64,000 bases of DNA, taken from contig JABCPU010000043.1 in assembly GCA_016800925.1 (NCBI GenBank), positions 124,001 through 188,000 of the forward strand, given 5' to 3'. The translations under genes were made by a program, and so were the position numbers. Shown one piece after another: positions 22,680-34,541 of the stretch. Below the pieces are notes generated by a model, which was not told the DNA's origin, ran no database searches, and saw only the letters and a list, made by a program, of their open reading frames with translations. How positions within the stretch are numbered: the stretch's first letter is position 1; every line of letters begins with the position of its first letter. The DNA comes from Suillus spraguei. Lineage: Eukaryota > Basidiomycota > Agaricomycetes > Boletales > Suillaceae.

Positions 22680-23190
22680 ATCCTTCCGTTTATTGGTCTT
22701 TAAACTACAAACAACACATAAAGGACACCAATCACCCCATCGTTATAGTAGTCGTCTTGCTGTGCATGCCGAGCACTGCGGTGAGTACTTTGTGCATTTG
22801 TCGTCATCCACTGATACCTGTCGAATACGCATTTGTGAAGTATCGCAGCACGTCCCCAAAGGGGGCCAGTATCGTTCCTCGCAGACGTTTCTCAACACGT
22901 ATATACTCAAGCATGCGTTATACGTCTTATAAAATTTATTTGCTGATGGGGTATGGTGGGTCTATATTTTTATCTGCTTGTTTAAAACACTCCGGATCTT
23001 TCTTTTTCAGTTTTAATTGAAAGCTGTTTATAGATTTATCGCTGTTAATGATCCATTTGGATTGTCATCCTACCAAGCATGGTGTAGTGCAGCGTTGCAG
23101 GTTAGGGCGGGATCAGCTTCAGGAAGTCGTGTATTCTGATGTTACCCCGAAGTGACTGGTGCTATCGGGCTCTAAAGTGCGTCGCAATCC
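22680..23190 (+). pseudogene. Fossil of a 7TM gene of the tandem family
   Basis: A decayed fourth relative of the array downstream. NYKQHIKDTNHPIVIVVVLL (22700-22770) aligns with TYKQRMQDVSRPIAMVAILL, followed by a donor-like GTGAGT. Bases 22870-22965 align with exon 3 (GGCCAG...GCTGATGGGG) and 23040-23110 with exon 4 (CCAAGCATGGTGTAGTGCAG). Stops and small indels break the frame. It has no recognisable first exon and no last exons. Confidence 0.75.
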
Positions 23191-25056
23191 GGGATTGGCT
23201 CGGGAGACACCTGCGTCCAAGTGCTTGCGAATTGAATCACGGCGTTCTTTTTCATGACGATTGTGTCTAACTTATCAAATTCAGATAGGCATCTTTCTGC
23301 GTGAGCGCGATGTCGCGGCTCTGAATGGATCCAGGATTACTCGTCTATTGCCTGCTCAATTGAGCACAACACCTCTACACCGCTTCAACATTATTAAATG
23401 GATATTTTTGGTTCGGTTTTATGTGACATGCTAGACTTCGTGATATCTCCCGTTGATGCAGGAACATTCAGCTTGTTTGTGTGCACACTAGGTTGTGATT
23501 CGGCCAGAGGGAGATGTATGTGCAAACAATATGCAGATATGTTCACGCCAATATATATACGCTTCGACATGACTGCATGCAAGCAAGACCGGCAGAGAAA
23601 CTTGGAAGTTCACCAAAAACCCTTACCCTTCATCGATTCCAAAGAGCCATAACCACCTAGTGCGCCGACCGCAATAATTCTACATCAAATAGAACTCAAG
23701 CCAGTACATAGCAATCACCTATCCATGCGCCCAGGCCAAAATGCCTAAAGAACAGCACGCATACAACTCGTGCTGACAGGCCGTCTTTACCTAGATTCCA
23801 ATGACCAATGAAAGCGGGGAACACAGAAGTAGATGTGTTGGAGACAGTGAAGGAGAATGAGATATCTTGATAAATAATTTGAAAAAAACTCATATTCACC
23901 CTTCAAAGTCGCAAGACGAAATAACATCGCAGGAAGAGAAGAGAGATGGCTCAATTCTTACATGGCGCTTATTTCCCTGGGACTGAGGAACATTGTATAA
24001 CGAGAGCGGGGGTGAGGTAGATGTGTTTGCTCGTTACTAAAGGGAGTATCAGTTGGATAAAAGGAGGGAGTATGACATCATCTTTCAGGTGTATGAACGA
24101 GTATCATATCACAGCTAATTTCGACGAGAATAAATACAGCAAAGGGCATTGTGGCACTGAATAGAATAGAGACGGGCAGAATTTGAGGTATAGGCGGAAG
24201 GAAACTCACATAAATACCATAGCAACCACAGACAACAACCAGACGAACGAACACAAACACCTCTCACTCTGCTCTGAGGAGCGGGGAGACTGAGGATAGC
24301 GAGGCCCAGAGGGTAGCGCAGTTTGGAGCGCAAAAATGTGGGCGCAAAAAGTGTTGTGTACATGTGAGATAGGCGCAAGGATCACCGGCAGGCAAGTACA
24401 GATTAAAGCACAAACGACCACGCATTTAGGTCATTCATCCGCCCATGATGATGATGGCATCCATTTTTCCCATCTCCGAGATTCTGCATCATGCATACCA
24501 AGGCCACTCGTATCAGATACCTCCCCAGGCTGATCCGTTTGGGGATGAAGTTCAAGACACAGGGACTCAGGGAAATCGGGAAGGATGAGATTGTTCATGC
24601 GTGCCACACGCAATTTGACCCGATAGAAAAACAAAACCAGCCCAGATCCACCCTTGCCCTTCTAAAGACAGGGTTCAGAGATACTATAGATGGCTGTCAG
24701 ATGGCATCAGAGGAAATCTTCGAGGCAGGTGCTTGAGACGCTGAGTCATATGGATGCCCATTGTCCACTGGACGAAACTTGATTATGAGACCCAGAAATG
24801 TTCAGCTGAGTTACATCGATATCCGTTCTTGCCATCACGGATACGGCCTCACTCGTCAAATATTTTGTGCGATCAGATCAGGAGTATCACAAGCAGTGCT
24901 GTGCATTAGGATTGCACATGTAACACGACGATTTCCATATCGTAAAGTATGATGGATGATGCGGATGTGTGCAGTGCTACCGCGTAAGTCGTCTCCAGCA
25001 GTATTCTCATTGGTAATGCAAATTGAATATGATCATCTGATTTTCAGATAAGCCCT
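23191..25056. other. Gene-free stretch after the fossil copy
   Basis: About 1.9 kb with no supported gene, RNA or mobile element. It is AT-moderate, with only short reading frames on both strands. Confidence 0.4.
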
Positions 25057-25538
25057 GCCCCGAACCTGTGTAGGAAGAGCATACCGGTGAGTCGCACCGT
25101 ACCGTGAGGCACGGCTACTAGCAACCGAAACCACCTGGCCAGGGACCTAGTAGTTGTGGCAATCGTGATGAGAATTGACTGAGGATTCGAATGAGGTGAA
25201 CTTGTCTGAACTAAAATGTATTCGGAAAAAAGACCCTCCCAATAATTCTATGCGAGGACAAGTGTATGGAGTATAAATAGAATGAACTGATGTTGATATG
25301 TCACCTTATGTAACTTGAAGGCACCGGCAGTTGACGAAATCAACCATTGATGTACACCCAATTGATCGAGCTACTACTCCAAGAATCAAGGTTTGATTCA
25401 AATCCTGGGATCTAATTGCTGCGGAAACTTACCCGTTCAAGTTACCTCACCGCCCAAGTCTTTTATATATGACGAAGATGCCCACACCTTCGTATATGAT
25501 CTACCAGGCTGTAGACAGCCGTTGATATTATTTTTGCC
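25057..25538 (+). promoter_or_regulatory. Upstream module of 7TM gene A
   Basis: Diverged copy of a block also found before genes B (about 28590) and C (about 31545), sharing GAACTAAAATGTATT and the region around GAGAATTGACT. The box CACCGCCCAAGTC (25448-25460) followed by TTTTATATAT (25461-25470) lies about 70-90 bp before the ATG and is a likely core promoter with a TATA element. Confidence 0.6.
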
Positions 25539-26873
25539 ATGAGTTCAAACATTTCAGTGGATGCCGGTTCTTTGCTGGCATTGGTGCTGGAAGGTGTTGT
25601 ATATGGTGAGCATCACAAGAAGCTCCTTCGTCCTAAGCCCAGCAAGCTAATTTTTTCTCCTCAGGGTTTTCAATGCTCATGTTTATAGGTACTATCTGGG
25701 GCTTGACCTACAAACAACGCATGCAGGATGTCAGTCGTCCAATCGCTGCGGTGGCGATTCTATTGTTCATACTGAGTACTGCAGTAAGCGCTTCTTGCTT
25801 CTTATACCTATTATCATTTGTTGACTTTCTCCAAGCACATTGTTGTGAACACCATTCGTGCGGAGGATGCACTAGTGACGTATGCCGACACGTTCCCGGG
25901 TGGGCCGGCGGCATTCTTCGCCGACCTTGCTCAACCTACAGTTGTAATCAAGAACGTGTTGTACATCTTGGAAACTCTACTGGCTGACGGAATAATGGTG
26001 GGTCCATACTTTTATGGTTTGAATCCCTCCTGGGCTGATAGAAGTTGTCCGGTCGAAGATTTATCGATGTTATGTTGTGTGGCAATCAGTCTTGATCATA
26101 ATCCTCCCAAGCATACTGTGGTGCGGTCTTGCAGGTTAGTTCGCAATCATGTTCACTATTCCTGAAGTCACGTTTTCTGACGTCGCATCGAAAGTGGCTG
26201 GTGTTTTTTTGACCTACAGCTATTCGCATGACACAAGTAACACCGGAAACATAACAATCAACGAGAGTGGACAACCTATAAAGTGGGCTGCGGCATTCTT
26301 CGCCTTGACTATTGCAACGAATTTATTGAGTTCAGGTAAGCATATTTCTGGGAGCGCAGCGCCAAGGTCCTGAACATGTCCAGGACTACTTGCATATCGC
26401 ATCTGGAAGATCGAACGCAATGTCTCTGCGGTTCGCTCCAAGAAGAGCACAATGATGCCAATTGTGCGCATACTTATTGACTCTGCGGTTTTGTATACCG
26501 TGGTGCTCTTTATCTTATTGGTCTGTTTCATATGCTCGAACAATGGAGAGTTTGTCATCGCAGACATGGTAATTCCATCACCGATACCTGTTATCCCAAA
26601 AACTGACCTTTGAACAACTAGCTCATTCCCACCATATCGATTACCTTCTACATGATCCTTATTCGCATCGCACTCAATAGAAATCGCCGCAATCATTCCT
26701 CGATTATAGGGGTGATCAATGAAACGGAACGAAGCAATTTGCAGCAGTATCCCGTACCGTCCTTGCAGGTCCAATTTATGCGTAATGACGGTACCGCAGT
26801 GTATAGAGCAGGGGATGAAAGCCAGCCATCGACATTCACGACGCAGTCCAGAAAGGGCTCCCTGGAATTGTAA
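25539..26873 (+). CDS. Seven-helix membrane protein, array gene A
   Basis: Seven exons, 25539-25605, 25665-25783, 25836-25997, 26059-26134, 26168-26335, 26384-26568 and 26622-26873, give 342 residues. Seven hydrophobic segments are visible: LLALVLEGVVYGFSMLMFIG, IAAVAILLFILSTA, LADGIMIYRCYVVW, VLIIILPSILWCGL, FFALTIATNLLSSGLLAYRI, AVLYTVVLFILLVCFIC and ISITFYMILIRIAL. The pattern (short N-terminus, YRCYVVW at the third helix, ALTIATNLLSSGLLAYRIW at the fifth) is that of a large family of uncharacterised Agaricomycete integral membrane proteins; no function is established. The C-terminal ~70 residues are cytosolic, polar and Ser/Thr-rich. Intron 4-5 is only 33 nt. It is the most diverged member of the intact array. 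Confidence 0.85.
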
Positions 26874-28080
26874 CTAGACTGAAATTGTGCTGTACGCCGT
26901 TTATTTTGTATTTCTTCAGACATTTCTTTGTGCTTCTAATGTACACCATACTTGTACACTTTCTCGAATGCGAGTAGATGTGTTGATCTACCAATGTAGC
27001 TCTTTACGCCCGGTTTTCACTGAGATTCCGCACCTAATATAATCTAAATGCCATAGACCGGCCAGCATTACGGTAGGTTTCAGTTGTGAACGAAATATGG
27101 CAGCGTAATATTTGGTCTGATGCCCATGCGTTAATACTTGGTGTCACCCAGACACAGTCTAGTACTAGGTCAACGACAGCTCAACATTTCGAATGGAGTA
27201 TTTATTTGCATTCCTCATGGGACTAACTCAACTGCCCTGCTTGTACGAGTCTACCGTCCCTTGTTACTCGAGTGCTAATCTGTATATCTCCCACTCAAGA
27301 TCAACTGAGAAAGTTCATTACCTTGTACGGAGCTATAGAGTAGTGGGTCATCAGTGTTACAATGCCCAGAGAGGCAATTTTTATTAACACCCGTGAAGAC
27401 ACTGCATGTGTGATGTTGAAGGGGCGAATGAAGGGAGGTCAGAGCATGATGGCAACAGGCCGTCTCAGGGCGTGTTCATGATTCAAGGGGTGTGAGCAGT
27501 GAATGCTTGGATAAGTTAAAATTTGGACTACAAAAGGGAAATGAATTTTGTCGAAATGAAGGCATTGAACTAACTCAGGACGTACATGCATATTCAGAGG
27601 AGTGAACAACGGATGCAGTGCTGGGAGGAAAGAGACGCAGCGTTAGTGAAAGAATAATTGTTGGAACTAACGAACATAGGCTCCTCTAGGTCTTGCATAC
27701 TAGACTCGTTTTGAAGAAGTAATGCTCATACCTTGCGGTAACGCAACTTCTGGGAATCGAGAATTTTCGGACGGGTGATGGGGAACCAGTTTTGTCACTC
27801 TGCTTGCACCCCAATTGTTTGAAATGGAGATGTGGCGCGATAAGTTGTTTATAGGGATGTACGAGAACAAAGAATTGGAGGCGACGCGAGGAATGAAAAT
27901 GAATCTGGGTCAATAATGTAGGTCAGTGCCACGTGCAGCAGTTTTACAAGCATTTGACTCACCTCCATGAAGAACTTGCCTGCAACGGAATTCTGTGTTT
28001 AACCAGTAACCGAAGCCAAGTGGGTCGTAATCCTAAGACCAGTACTCAGACAGGGCGTGATGTTTTGGCATATCTGAAAA
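26874..28080. other. Spacer after gene A, diverged repeat module
   Basis: No gene supported. 26880-27400 matches the 3' flank of genes B and C with the middle part missing. 27566-27840 matches 31180-31395 and 34690-34865 (shared GAATCGAGAATTTTCGGACG). Near 27470 the sequence CAGGGCGTGTTCATGATTCA is the uninterrupted form of the site that carries a MITE at 34138-34541. Confidence 0.6.
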
Positions 28081-28084
28081 TAGT

Positions 28085-28320
28085 AATGGAGCTATCAGCC
28101 AGGTATAAAGGTCAGTCAGCTTCTATCAACAAACCTCTATCAATCAATACTCAACGGAATCTTCAATCAACCAAGAGCAACATGATCCCCTCCGGTGGTT
28201 GGTTTGTCTGGTGTCGACAGATGCAAGATTGCTGACAGCGTAAAATTATGGCAAGGCGAAGTTAAAGGCTACACTGATCCCCAAGTGTTCCAGTTGTCCA
28301 GAGTGACATTAGAATAAATC
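28085..28320 (+). pseudogene. Truncated copy of a possible beta-trefoil-like gene
   Basis: Has the same promoter (AGCCAGGTATAAAGGTC) and ATG context (GCAACATGATCCCCTCCGG, ATG at 28182) as the copies at 35087 and 59980. It jumps directly from CCGGTGG to GGTTTGTCTGGTGTCGACAG, losing about 220 bp that the other copies keep. It cannot encode the product. Confidence 0.55.
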
Positions 28321-28589
28321 TTTGAGGCAGGCGTTCAACGTTTGAACGTTCAAGACGCTCAAAGTTAGAATCAGTCAGACGACATGTCCATACTTTAATT
28401 GATTACATAAGACCCTTAGCTGAGCTGAATGCATCGATGAGTGAGTACAATTATAAAGCATAACGCCATCTGATGCATTGATGGATGATGCAGCAGTACT
28501 TGAGCCGCTTTCCACCAATCGCGTTGCTCCACTAGCAGCGTCGTAAGCTCACCATAAACATCAAAATTCTTTTTGAGATGCGAAAAATG

Positions 28590-29042
28590 TGGGTCTTTTG
28601 CTGATGGGCTAGTACTGCGTGCCGGTGATGCGTGCCGTGAGGTGCGGCTACAGCCGAAGTTGCCTGGCTATAGGCTAATTGTGGCACTCCACGAGAGAGT
28701 GAAGTCAATGCGGTGAGAATTGACTTGGGATTCGAACATGGTGGACTGTCCGAACTAAAATGTATTGGGGAAAAAAGGGCGGGAACGATCAACTGACCTT
28801 TCAGTAATTCTACGGAATATTAAATATTCAATCAATGCTATGCTAGCACTAGTATTGCCTTCATCAGCCAATCTGTGATGTGCATTATTTAGGGAAGCAT
28901 TTCTAGCTAGCCCACTTTCAAGGTTTGAAACACCGCCCAAGTCTTTTATATGATGATATATGCGCAGGGCTGGCGAAGATGCCCATACCTTCGTGCGTCT
29001 ACCAGGCTGCAGCTGTAGACAGCTGTAGATCGTGTTTTTGCC
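28590..29042 (+). promoter_or_regulatory. Upstream module of 7TM gene B
   Basis: Close to the module before gene C. It carries the box CACCGCCCAAGTC (28931-28943) followed by TTTTATATGATGATATATG, 99 bp before the ATG, exactly the same spacing as in gene C. Confidence 0.65.
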
Positions 29043-30380
29043 ATGTCTTCAAACATTTCAATGAATGCCGGCTCTTTGCTGGCATTGGTGCTGGAAGGTG
29101 TTGTATATGGTGAGCATCACAAGAAGCTCCTTCGTCCTAAGCCCAGCAAGCTAAATTTTTCTCCTCAGGGTTTTCAATGCTCATGTTTATAGGTACTATC
29201 TGGGGCTTGACCTACAAACAACGCATGCAGGATGTCAGTCGTCCAATCGCTATGGTGGCAATCCTGCTGTTCATACTGAGTACTGTGGTAAGCGCTCCTT
29301 GTTTCTTACACATGTTTCATTTCTTCACTTTCTCCAAGCACATTGTTGCAAGCACCATTCGTGCTGAAGATGCACTAGTGACGTATGCCAACACATTCCC
29401 GGGGGGGCCAGCGGCGTTCTTTGCCGACCTTACGCAACCAACAGTTAAGATCAAAGGTGTGACATATGTCTTGCAAACTCTACTAGCTGATGGGATAATG
29501 GTAGGTTCATATTTTTATATTACAGTTTAAATCCCTGATAAATGTTGCCCGATTGAGATTTATCGATGTTATATTGTGTGGCAATCAGTCTTGGTCATTG
29601 TCCTGCCAAGCATACTGTGGTGTGGTCTTGCAGGTTAGTTCGCGCAATGATGCTCACGAATCATCAAGTCACTAACGTCACATCAAAAGTGGTTGGTGTT
29701 GGTATGATCTACAGCTTTTTGAACATCACAAGCACAAGCAACTCCGGAGACATAGCAATCAACCTGAGTGGACAATATATGCATTGGGCTTCAGCATTCA
29801 CGCCCTTGACTTTAGCAACGAATCTGTTGAGTTCAGGTAAGCACATTTCCGCGAGTGCGGTGCCAAGGTCCTGAACATGTCCAGGACTAATTGCATATCA
29901 CATCTGGAAGATCGAACGCAATGTCTCTGCAGTTCGCTCCAAAAAGAGCACAATGATGCCAATAGTGCGCATACTTGTTGACTCCGCGGTTTTGTACACC
30001 GTGATGCTCTTCATCTTATTGGTCTGTTTCATATGCTCGAACAATGGAGAGTATGTCATCGCAGACATGGTAATTCCGCCGCAGATACCTGTTATCCCAA
30101 AAACTGACCTTTGAACAACTAGCTCATTCCGACCATATCGATTACCTTCTACATGGTCCTTGTTCGCGTCGCAATCAATAGAAAATATAGTTATTCCTCG
30201 ACCATAGGAATAACCAGTCAAATAGAACAAGACAATTCACGGCAGTATCATATGCAGCCCTTGCAGGTCCATATACCCCAATTTACGCATAATTGCAATA
30301 CCGTGGTGTATGGAGTAGGGGACAAACACCAGCCATCGACATTCACGACAGAGTCTAAAAAGGGCACCCTGGAATCGTAA
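29043..30380 (+). CDS. Seven-helix membrane protein, array gene B
   Basis: Seven exons, 29043-29109, 29169-29287, 29339-29500, 29558-29633, 29669-29836, 29885-30069 and 30123-30380, give 344 residues. All exon phases equal those of gene A. Helices and signatures are the same family (GLTYKQRMQDVSRPIAMVAI, IYRCYIVW, TLATNLLSSG). Acidic EDALVTYANTFPGGPAAFF lies in the loop between helices 2 and 3. The intron between exons 4 and 5 is 35 nt (29634-29668). No stops. It sits 3.5 kb downstream of gene A in the same direction with its own promoter copy, so it is a tandem paralogue. Function unknown; a sensor or receptor-like role is only a guess from topology. Confidence 0.87.
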
Positions 30381-30464
30381 CCAAACTAAATGTGTCCTGT
30401 ACGCTATTTAATTTGTATTTCTCCAGAGATTTGCTTGTACTTCTAATTTAATATATATTCATTC

Positions 30465-30956
30465 TTGCACACAGTTCTTGTTTTCCGATTCATTGCAACT
30501 GTATCTCCGAGTCCCTGTCGTTACGAAATCCGAAATACTTGTCATTGCAATATCGCAGTATCCCATTTTGCATCCACATTTAAATGCTCCCTTGGTATCA
30601 AGAACAATAAGTTTCTAGATTTTCATCTATCTTGGCACAGACACAGAGGAGAACGAGAGAAGAATGAATCAGAAGTTGACACAGATATCCGACTGAGTGA
30701 CGACCATGAGGCGTTCGTCTTTCTCAATGTCGAGTGGATGTGTTGGAGGTCTACCTATCTACTTCTTATGACCAATTTTCACTGGGATTGCACTAGTCAA
30801 CGACAGCTCGACGGTTTGAATGGAGGATTGATTCACACCCCTGAATGCTATTCACGGAACCAACTCAATTGCTCTGCTTGTACGAGTCTAACGTCCCTTC
30901 TCGTTACTCATCCGAGTACTAATCTGTATATCTCAAGATCAACTGAGCAATTTTAG
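30465..30956 (+). other. Conserved open frame in the 3' flank of gene B
   Basis: Open frame of about 163 codons with no early ATG (it begins at TTG), preceded by a good acceptor-like sequence (CATTCTTGCACACAG). Copies occur after gene C (33398-33871) and after fragment D (58974-59513). Indels between copies are 3, 3 and 9 nt in the acidic NESE...DDHEAHEAF region, which keeps the frame. It may be a 3' exon, a relic or chance. No family recognised. Confidence 0.35.
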
Positions 30957-31110
30957 TACCTTGCACGGAGTTGAATATGTGTGATGTGGTGTAACAATAT
31001 GATCAAGATCGACGGTCCTTCATAGGCGGCGGCGTCGAAGCGTTCGCATGGATAACGTTAAAGGGGTGGATGAGTGGAGCGTGATGGCAACAGACCGCCC
31101 CACGGTGTTC

Positions 31111-31197
31111 TAGGACGCTCCAAAAGGAACTTTAATAAATTGCACGATACGGCATCAACCGCGCGATACACAACGTCAAGTGCGCGATATGGCATCC
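31111..31197 (+). repeat. Solo terminal fragment of the 404-bp MITE
   Basis: TAGGACGCTCCAAAAGGAAC onward matches the left end of the complete element at 34138, with the same left flank (GGTGTTC). The interior and right end are missing and the sequence joins directly to the spacer module (GTCAGCGAAAGAC). Confidence 0.7.
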
Positions 31198-31544
31198 CGT
31201 CAGCGAAAGACTAACTGTTGGAACAAACGAACATAGACTCCTCCGGGTCTTGTATACTAGGCTCGTTTCGAAGGAGTAATGCTTGTACCTTGCAATGACG
31301 CGACTTCTGGGAATCGAGAATTTTCGGACGGGGAATGGGGAACCAGTTCTGTCACTTTGCTTGCATCCCAATTGTTTGGAATGGGGATACGGCGGGGGTG
31401 AACAAAGCCCTTTCCCGAACCTGTGTAGAAAGAGATCATTGAGACCTCGAGTTGAAAAGTTGTCACCGGTTTTTCCACCAATCGCGTTGCTCCACTAGGA
31501 GCGTCGTAAGCTCACCGTAAGCATCAAACTTCTTTTCGACAAGC

Positions 31545-31991
31545 GAGTCTTTTGCTGATGTAGCACTGCGTGCCGGTGATGCGTGCCGTGAGGTGCGGCT
31601 ACAACCGAAGTTGCCTGGCCATAGGCTAATTGTGGCACTCGACGAGAGTGAAATCAATGCGGTGAGAATTGACTTAGGATTCGAACGTGGTGGACTGTCC
31701 GAACTAAAATGTATTTGGGAAAAAAGGGCGGAAACGATCAACTGACCTTTCAGTAATTCTACGAAGCATTCAATTGACAATAGTCAATGCTATGCTAGCA
31801 ATAGTATTGCCTTCATCAGCCTATCTGTGATGTGCATTATTTAGGGAAGTGATCTTTGGCCAACTTTTAAGGTTTAAAACACCGCCCAAGTCCTTTATAT
31901 AATGATATATGCGCAGGGTTGGCGAAGATGCCCATACCTTCGTGCGTCTACCAGGCTGCAGCTGTAGACAGCTGTAGATCGTGTTTTTGCC
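31545..31991 (+). promoter_or_regulatory. Upstream module of 7TM gene C
   Basis: Copy of the gene B module. CACCGCCCAAGTC is at 31880-31892, followed by CTTTATATAATGATATATGC, 99 bp before the ATG. Confidence 0.65.
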
Positions 31992-33313
31992 ATGTCTTCA
32001 AACATTTTAATGGATGCCGGTATTTTGCTGGCATTGGTGCTGGAAAGTATTGGATATGGTGAGCATCACAAGGAGCTCGTCCGTTCCATGCCCACCAAGC
32101 TAAAGTTTCCTCCCCAGGATTTTCAATGCTCATGTTTATAGGTACTATCTGGGGCTTGACCTACAAACAACGCATGCAGGATGTTAGTCGTCCAATCGCT
32201 ATGGTGGCAATCCTGCTGTTCATACTGAGTACTGTGGTAAGCGCTCCTTGCTTCTTACACATGTTTCATTTCTTGACTTTCTCCAAGCACATTGTTGCAA
32301 GCACCATTCGTGTTGAAGATGCACTAGTGACGTATGCCAACACGTTCCCGGGGGGGCCAGTGGCGTTCTTTGCCGACCTTACACAACCAACAGTTAAGAT
32401 CAAGGATGTGACATATGTCTTGCAAACTCTACTAGCTGATGGGATAGTGGTAGGTTTCTACTTTTATATATGATAGTTTGAATCCCTGATAAATGTTGCC
32501 CGATTGAGATTTATCGATGTTATATTGTGTGGCAATCAGTCTTGGTCATTGTCCTGCCAAGCATACTGTGGTGTGGTCTTGCAGGTTAGTTCGCAATCAT
32601 GCTCACGAATTATGAAGTCACGTCATCTAACGTCGCATCAAAAGTGGCTGGTGTTGGTATGATCTACAGATTTTTGAACATCACAAGCAACTCCGGAGAC
32701 ATAGCAACCAACCTGAGTGGACAATCTATGCATTGGGCTTCAGCATTCACAGCCTTGACTTTAGCAACGAATCTGTCGAGTTCAGGTAAGCACATTTCCG
32801 TGAGTGCGGTGCAAAGGTCCTGAACATGTCCAGGACTACTTGTATACCGCATCTGGATGATCGAACGCAATGTCTCTGCAGTTCGTTCCAAGAAGAACAC
32901 AATGACGCCAATCGTGCGCCTCATTGATTCCGCAGTTTTGTATACTGTGATGCTCCTTATCTTATTAATCTGTTACTTATGCTCGAACAATGGAGACTTG
33001 GTCGTCACAGATATGGTCATTCCGCTGCAAATATATGTTATCCCAAAACTGACCTTTGAACAACTAGCTCGTTCCGACCATATCGATTGCCTTCTACATG
33101 GTCCTTGTTCGCGTCGCAATCAATAGAAAATATAGTTATTCCTCGACTATAGGGATAACCAGAGACAATTCGCGGCAGCATCATATGCAGCCCTTGCAGG
33201 TCCATATACCCCAATTTACGCATAATTGCAATACCGTGGTGTATGGAATAGGGGACAAACACCAGCCATTGACATTCACGAAAGAGTCCAAAAAGGGCAC
33301 CCTGGAATCGTAA
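31992..33313 (+). CDS. Seven-helix membrane protein, array gene C
   Basis: Seven exons, 31992-32058, 32118-32236, 32288-32449, 32509-32584, 32618-32785, 32834-33015 and 33068-33313, give 339 residues. It is very similar to gene B in the first five exons. It differs by one codon lost in exon 6 (VRLIDSAVLY against VRILVDSAVLY) and four codons lost in the C-terminal tail. Seven hydrophobic segments are kept. The exon 4/5 intron is 33 nt (32585-32617). The frame is intact, so the gene is probably functional. Spacing from gene B is 2.95 kb. Confidence 0.87.
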
Positions 33314-33397
33314 CCAAACTAAATGTGTCCTGTACGCTATTTATTTTGTATTTCTCCAGAGATTTGCTTGTATTTCTAATTTAATATATATTCATTC

Positions 33398-33871
33398 TTG
33401 CACACAGTTCTTATTTTCTGTTTCATTGCAACTGTATCTCCGAGCCCCTGTCGTTACGAAATCCGAAATACTTGTCATTGCAATATCGCAGTATCCCATT
33501 TTGCATCCGCATTTAAATGCTCCCTTGGTATCAAGAACAATAAGTTTCTAGATTTTCATCTATCTTGGCACAGACACAGAGGAGAACGAGAGACGAATGA
33601 ATCAGAAGATCATGACACAGATATCCGACTGAGTGACGACGACCATGAGGCTCATGAGGCGTTCGTCTTTCTCAATGTCGAGTGGATGTGTTGGAGATCT
33701 ACCTATCTACTTCTTATGACCAATTTTCACTGGGATTGCACTAGTCAACGACAGCTCGACAGTTTGAATGGAGGATTCATTCACACCCCTGAATGCTATT
33801 CATGGAACCAACTCAATTGCTCTGCTTGTACGAGTCTAACGTCCCCTTCTCGTTACTCATCCGAGTACTAA
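33398..33871 (+). other. Conserved open frame in the 3' flank of gene C
   Basis: Second copy of the frame described at 30465, here with NESEDHDTDIRLSDDDHEAH. A single extra C near 33843 changes the last residues. No ATG at the start. Confidence 0.35.
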
Positions 33872-34137
33872 TCTGTACATCTCTCCCACTCAAGATCAAC
33901 TGAGCAATTTCAGTACCTTGCACGGAGTTATAGAGTAGCAAGTGGGTCATGGGTGATACAACGCTCAGCGGGGCAAATTTTTACTAACAAACGTAGACTA
34001 CATGTGTGATGTGATGTAACAATATGATCAAGATCGACGGTCCTTCATAGGCGGCGGCGTCGAGGCGTTCGCATGGATGATGTTGAAGGGGTAGATGAGT
34101 GGAGCGTGATGGCAACAGACCGCTCCAGGGTGTGTTC

Positions 34138-34541
34138 TAGGACGCTCCAAAAGGAACTTCAATAAATTGCGCGATACGGCATCAACCGCGCGCGTCAAGT
34201 ATGCGATACACAACATCAAGTGCGTGATATGGAATCCCACTATGGTGCGTGCAGGAACTTGCACAAAGCCAAGGAGATGCGAGAAGGACTGGAAACAACT
34301 GTGGTGGAATGGAATGAATAGATTTTTGCTGAATGGACGAAATCTTTAACCTTGTAAGGAGGCTGTCAAACGCTTCGAGAAACTCGGCTCATCAGAGAGA
34401 TGATCCAACCTAGACTGTTGGAGGGCCATATTATATATTGTGAAATAGCTAGTAGCTGGTGTACCGCGCACTTTGAGGTTGTGTATCGCGCACTTGATGC
34501 CGTATTGCGCAATTTATTAAAGTTCCTTTTGGAGCGTCATA
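34138..34541. mobile_element. MITE-like element, 404 bp, with TIRs and 6-bp TSD
   Basis: Terminal inverted repeats of about 48 bp begin TAGGACGCTCCAAAAGGAAC on the left and, in reverse complement, TATGACGCTCCAAAAGGAAC on the right. Subterminal copies of GCGCGATAC follow inside. GTGTTC flanks both ends (34132-34137 and 34542-34547). The uninterrupted paralogous site exists near 27470. No reading frame inside; non-autonomous. Confidence 0.8.

Noticed and set aside
25190..25210. GATTCGAA words at 25193, 28732 and 31678 suggesting tRNA T-loops
   Set aside because: They lie in the repeated upstream modules of the 7TM genes and no cloverleaf can be drawn.
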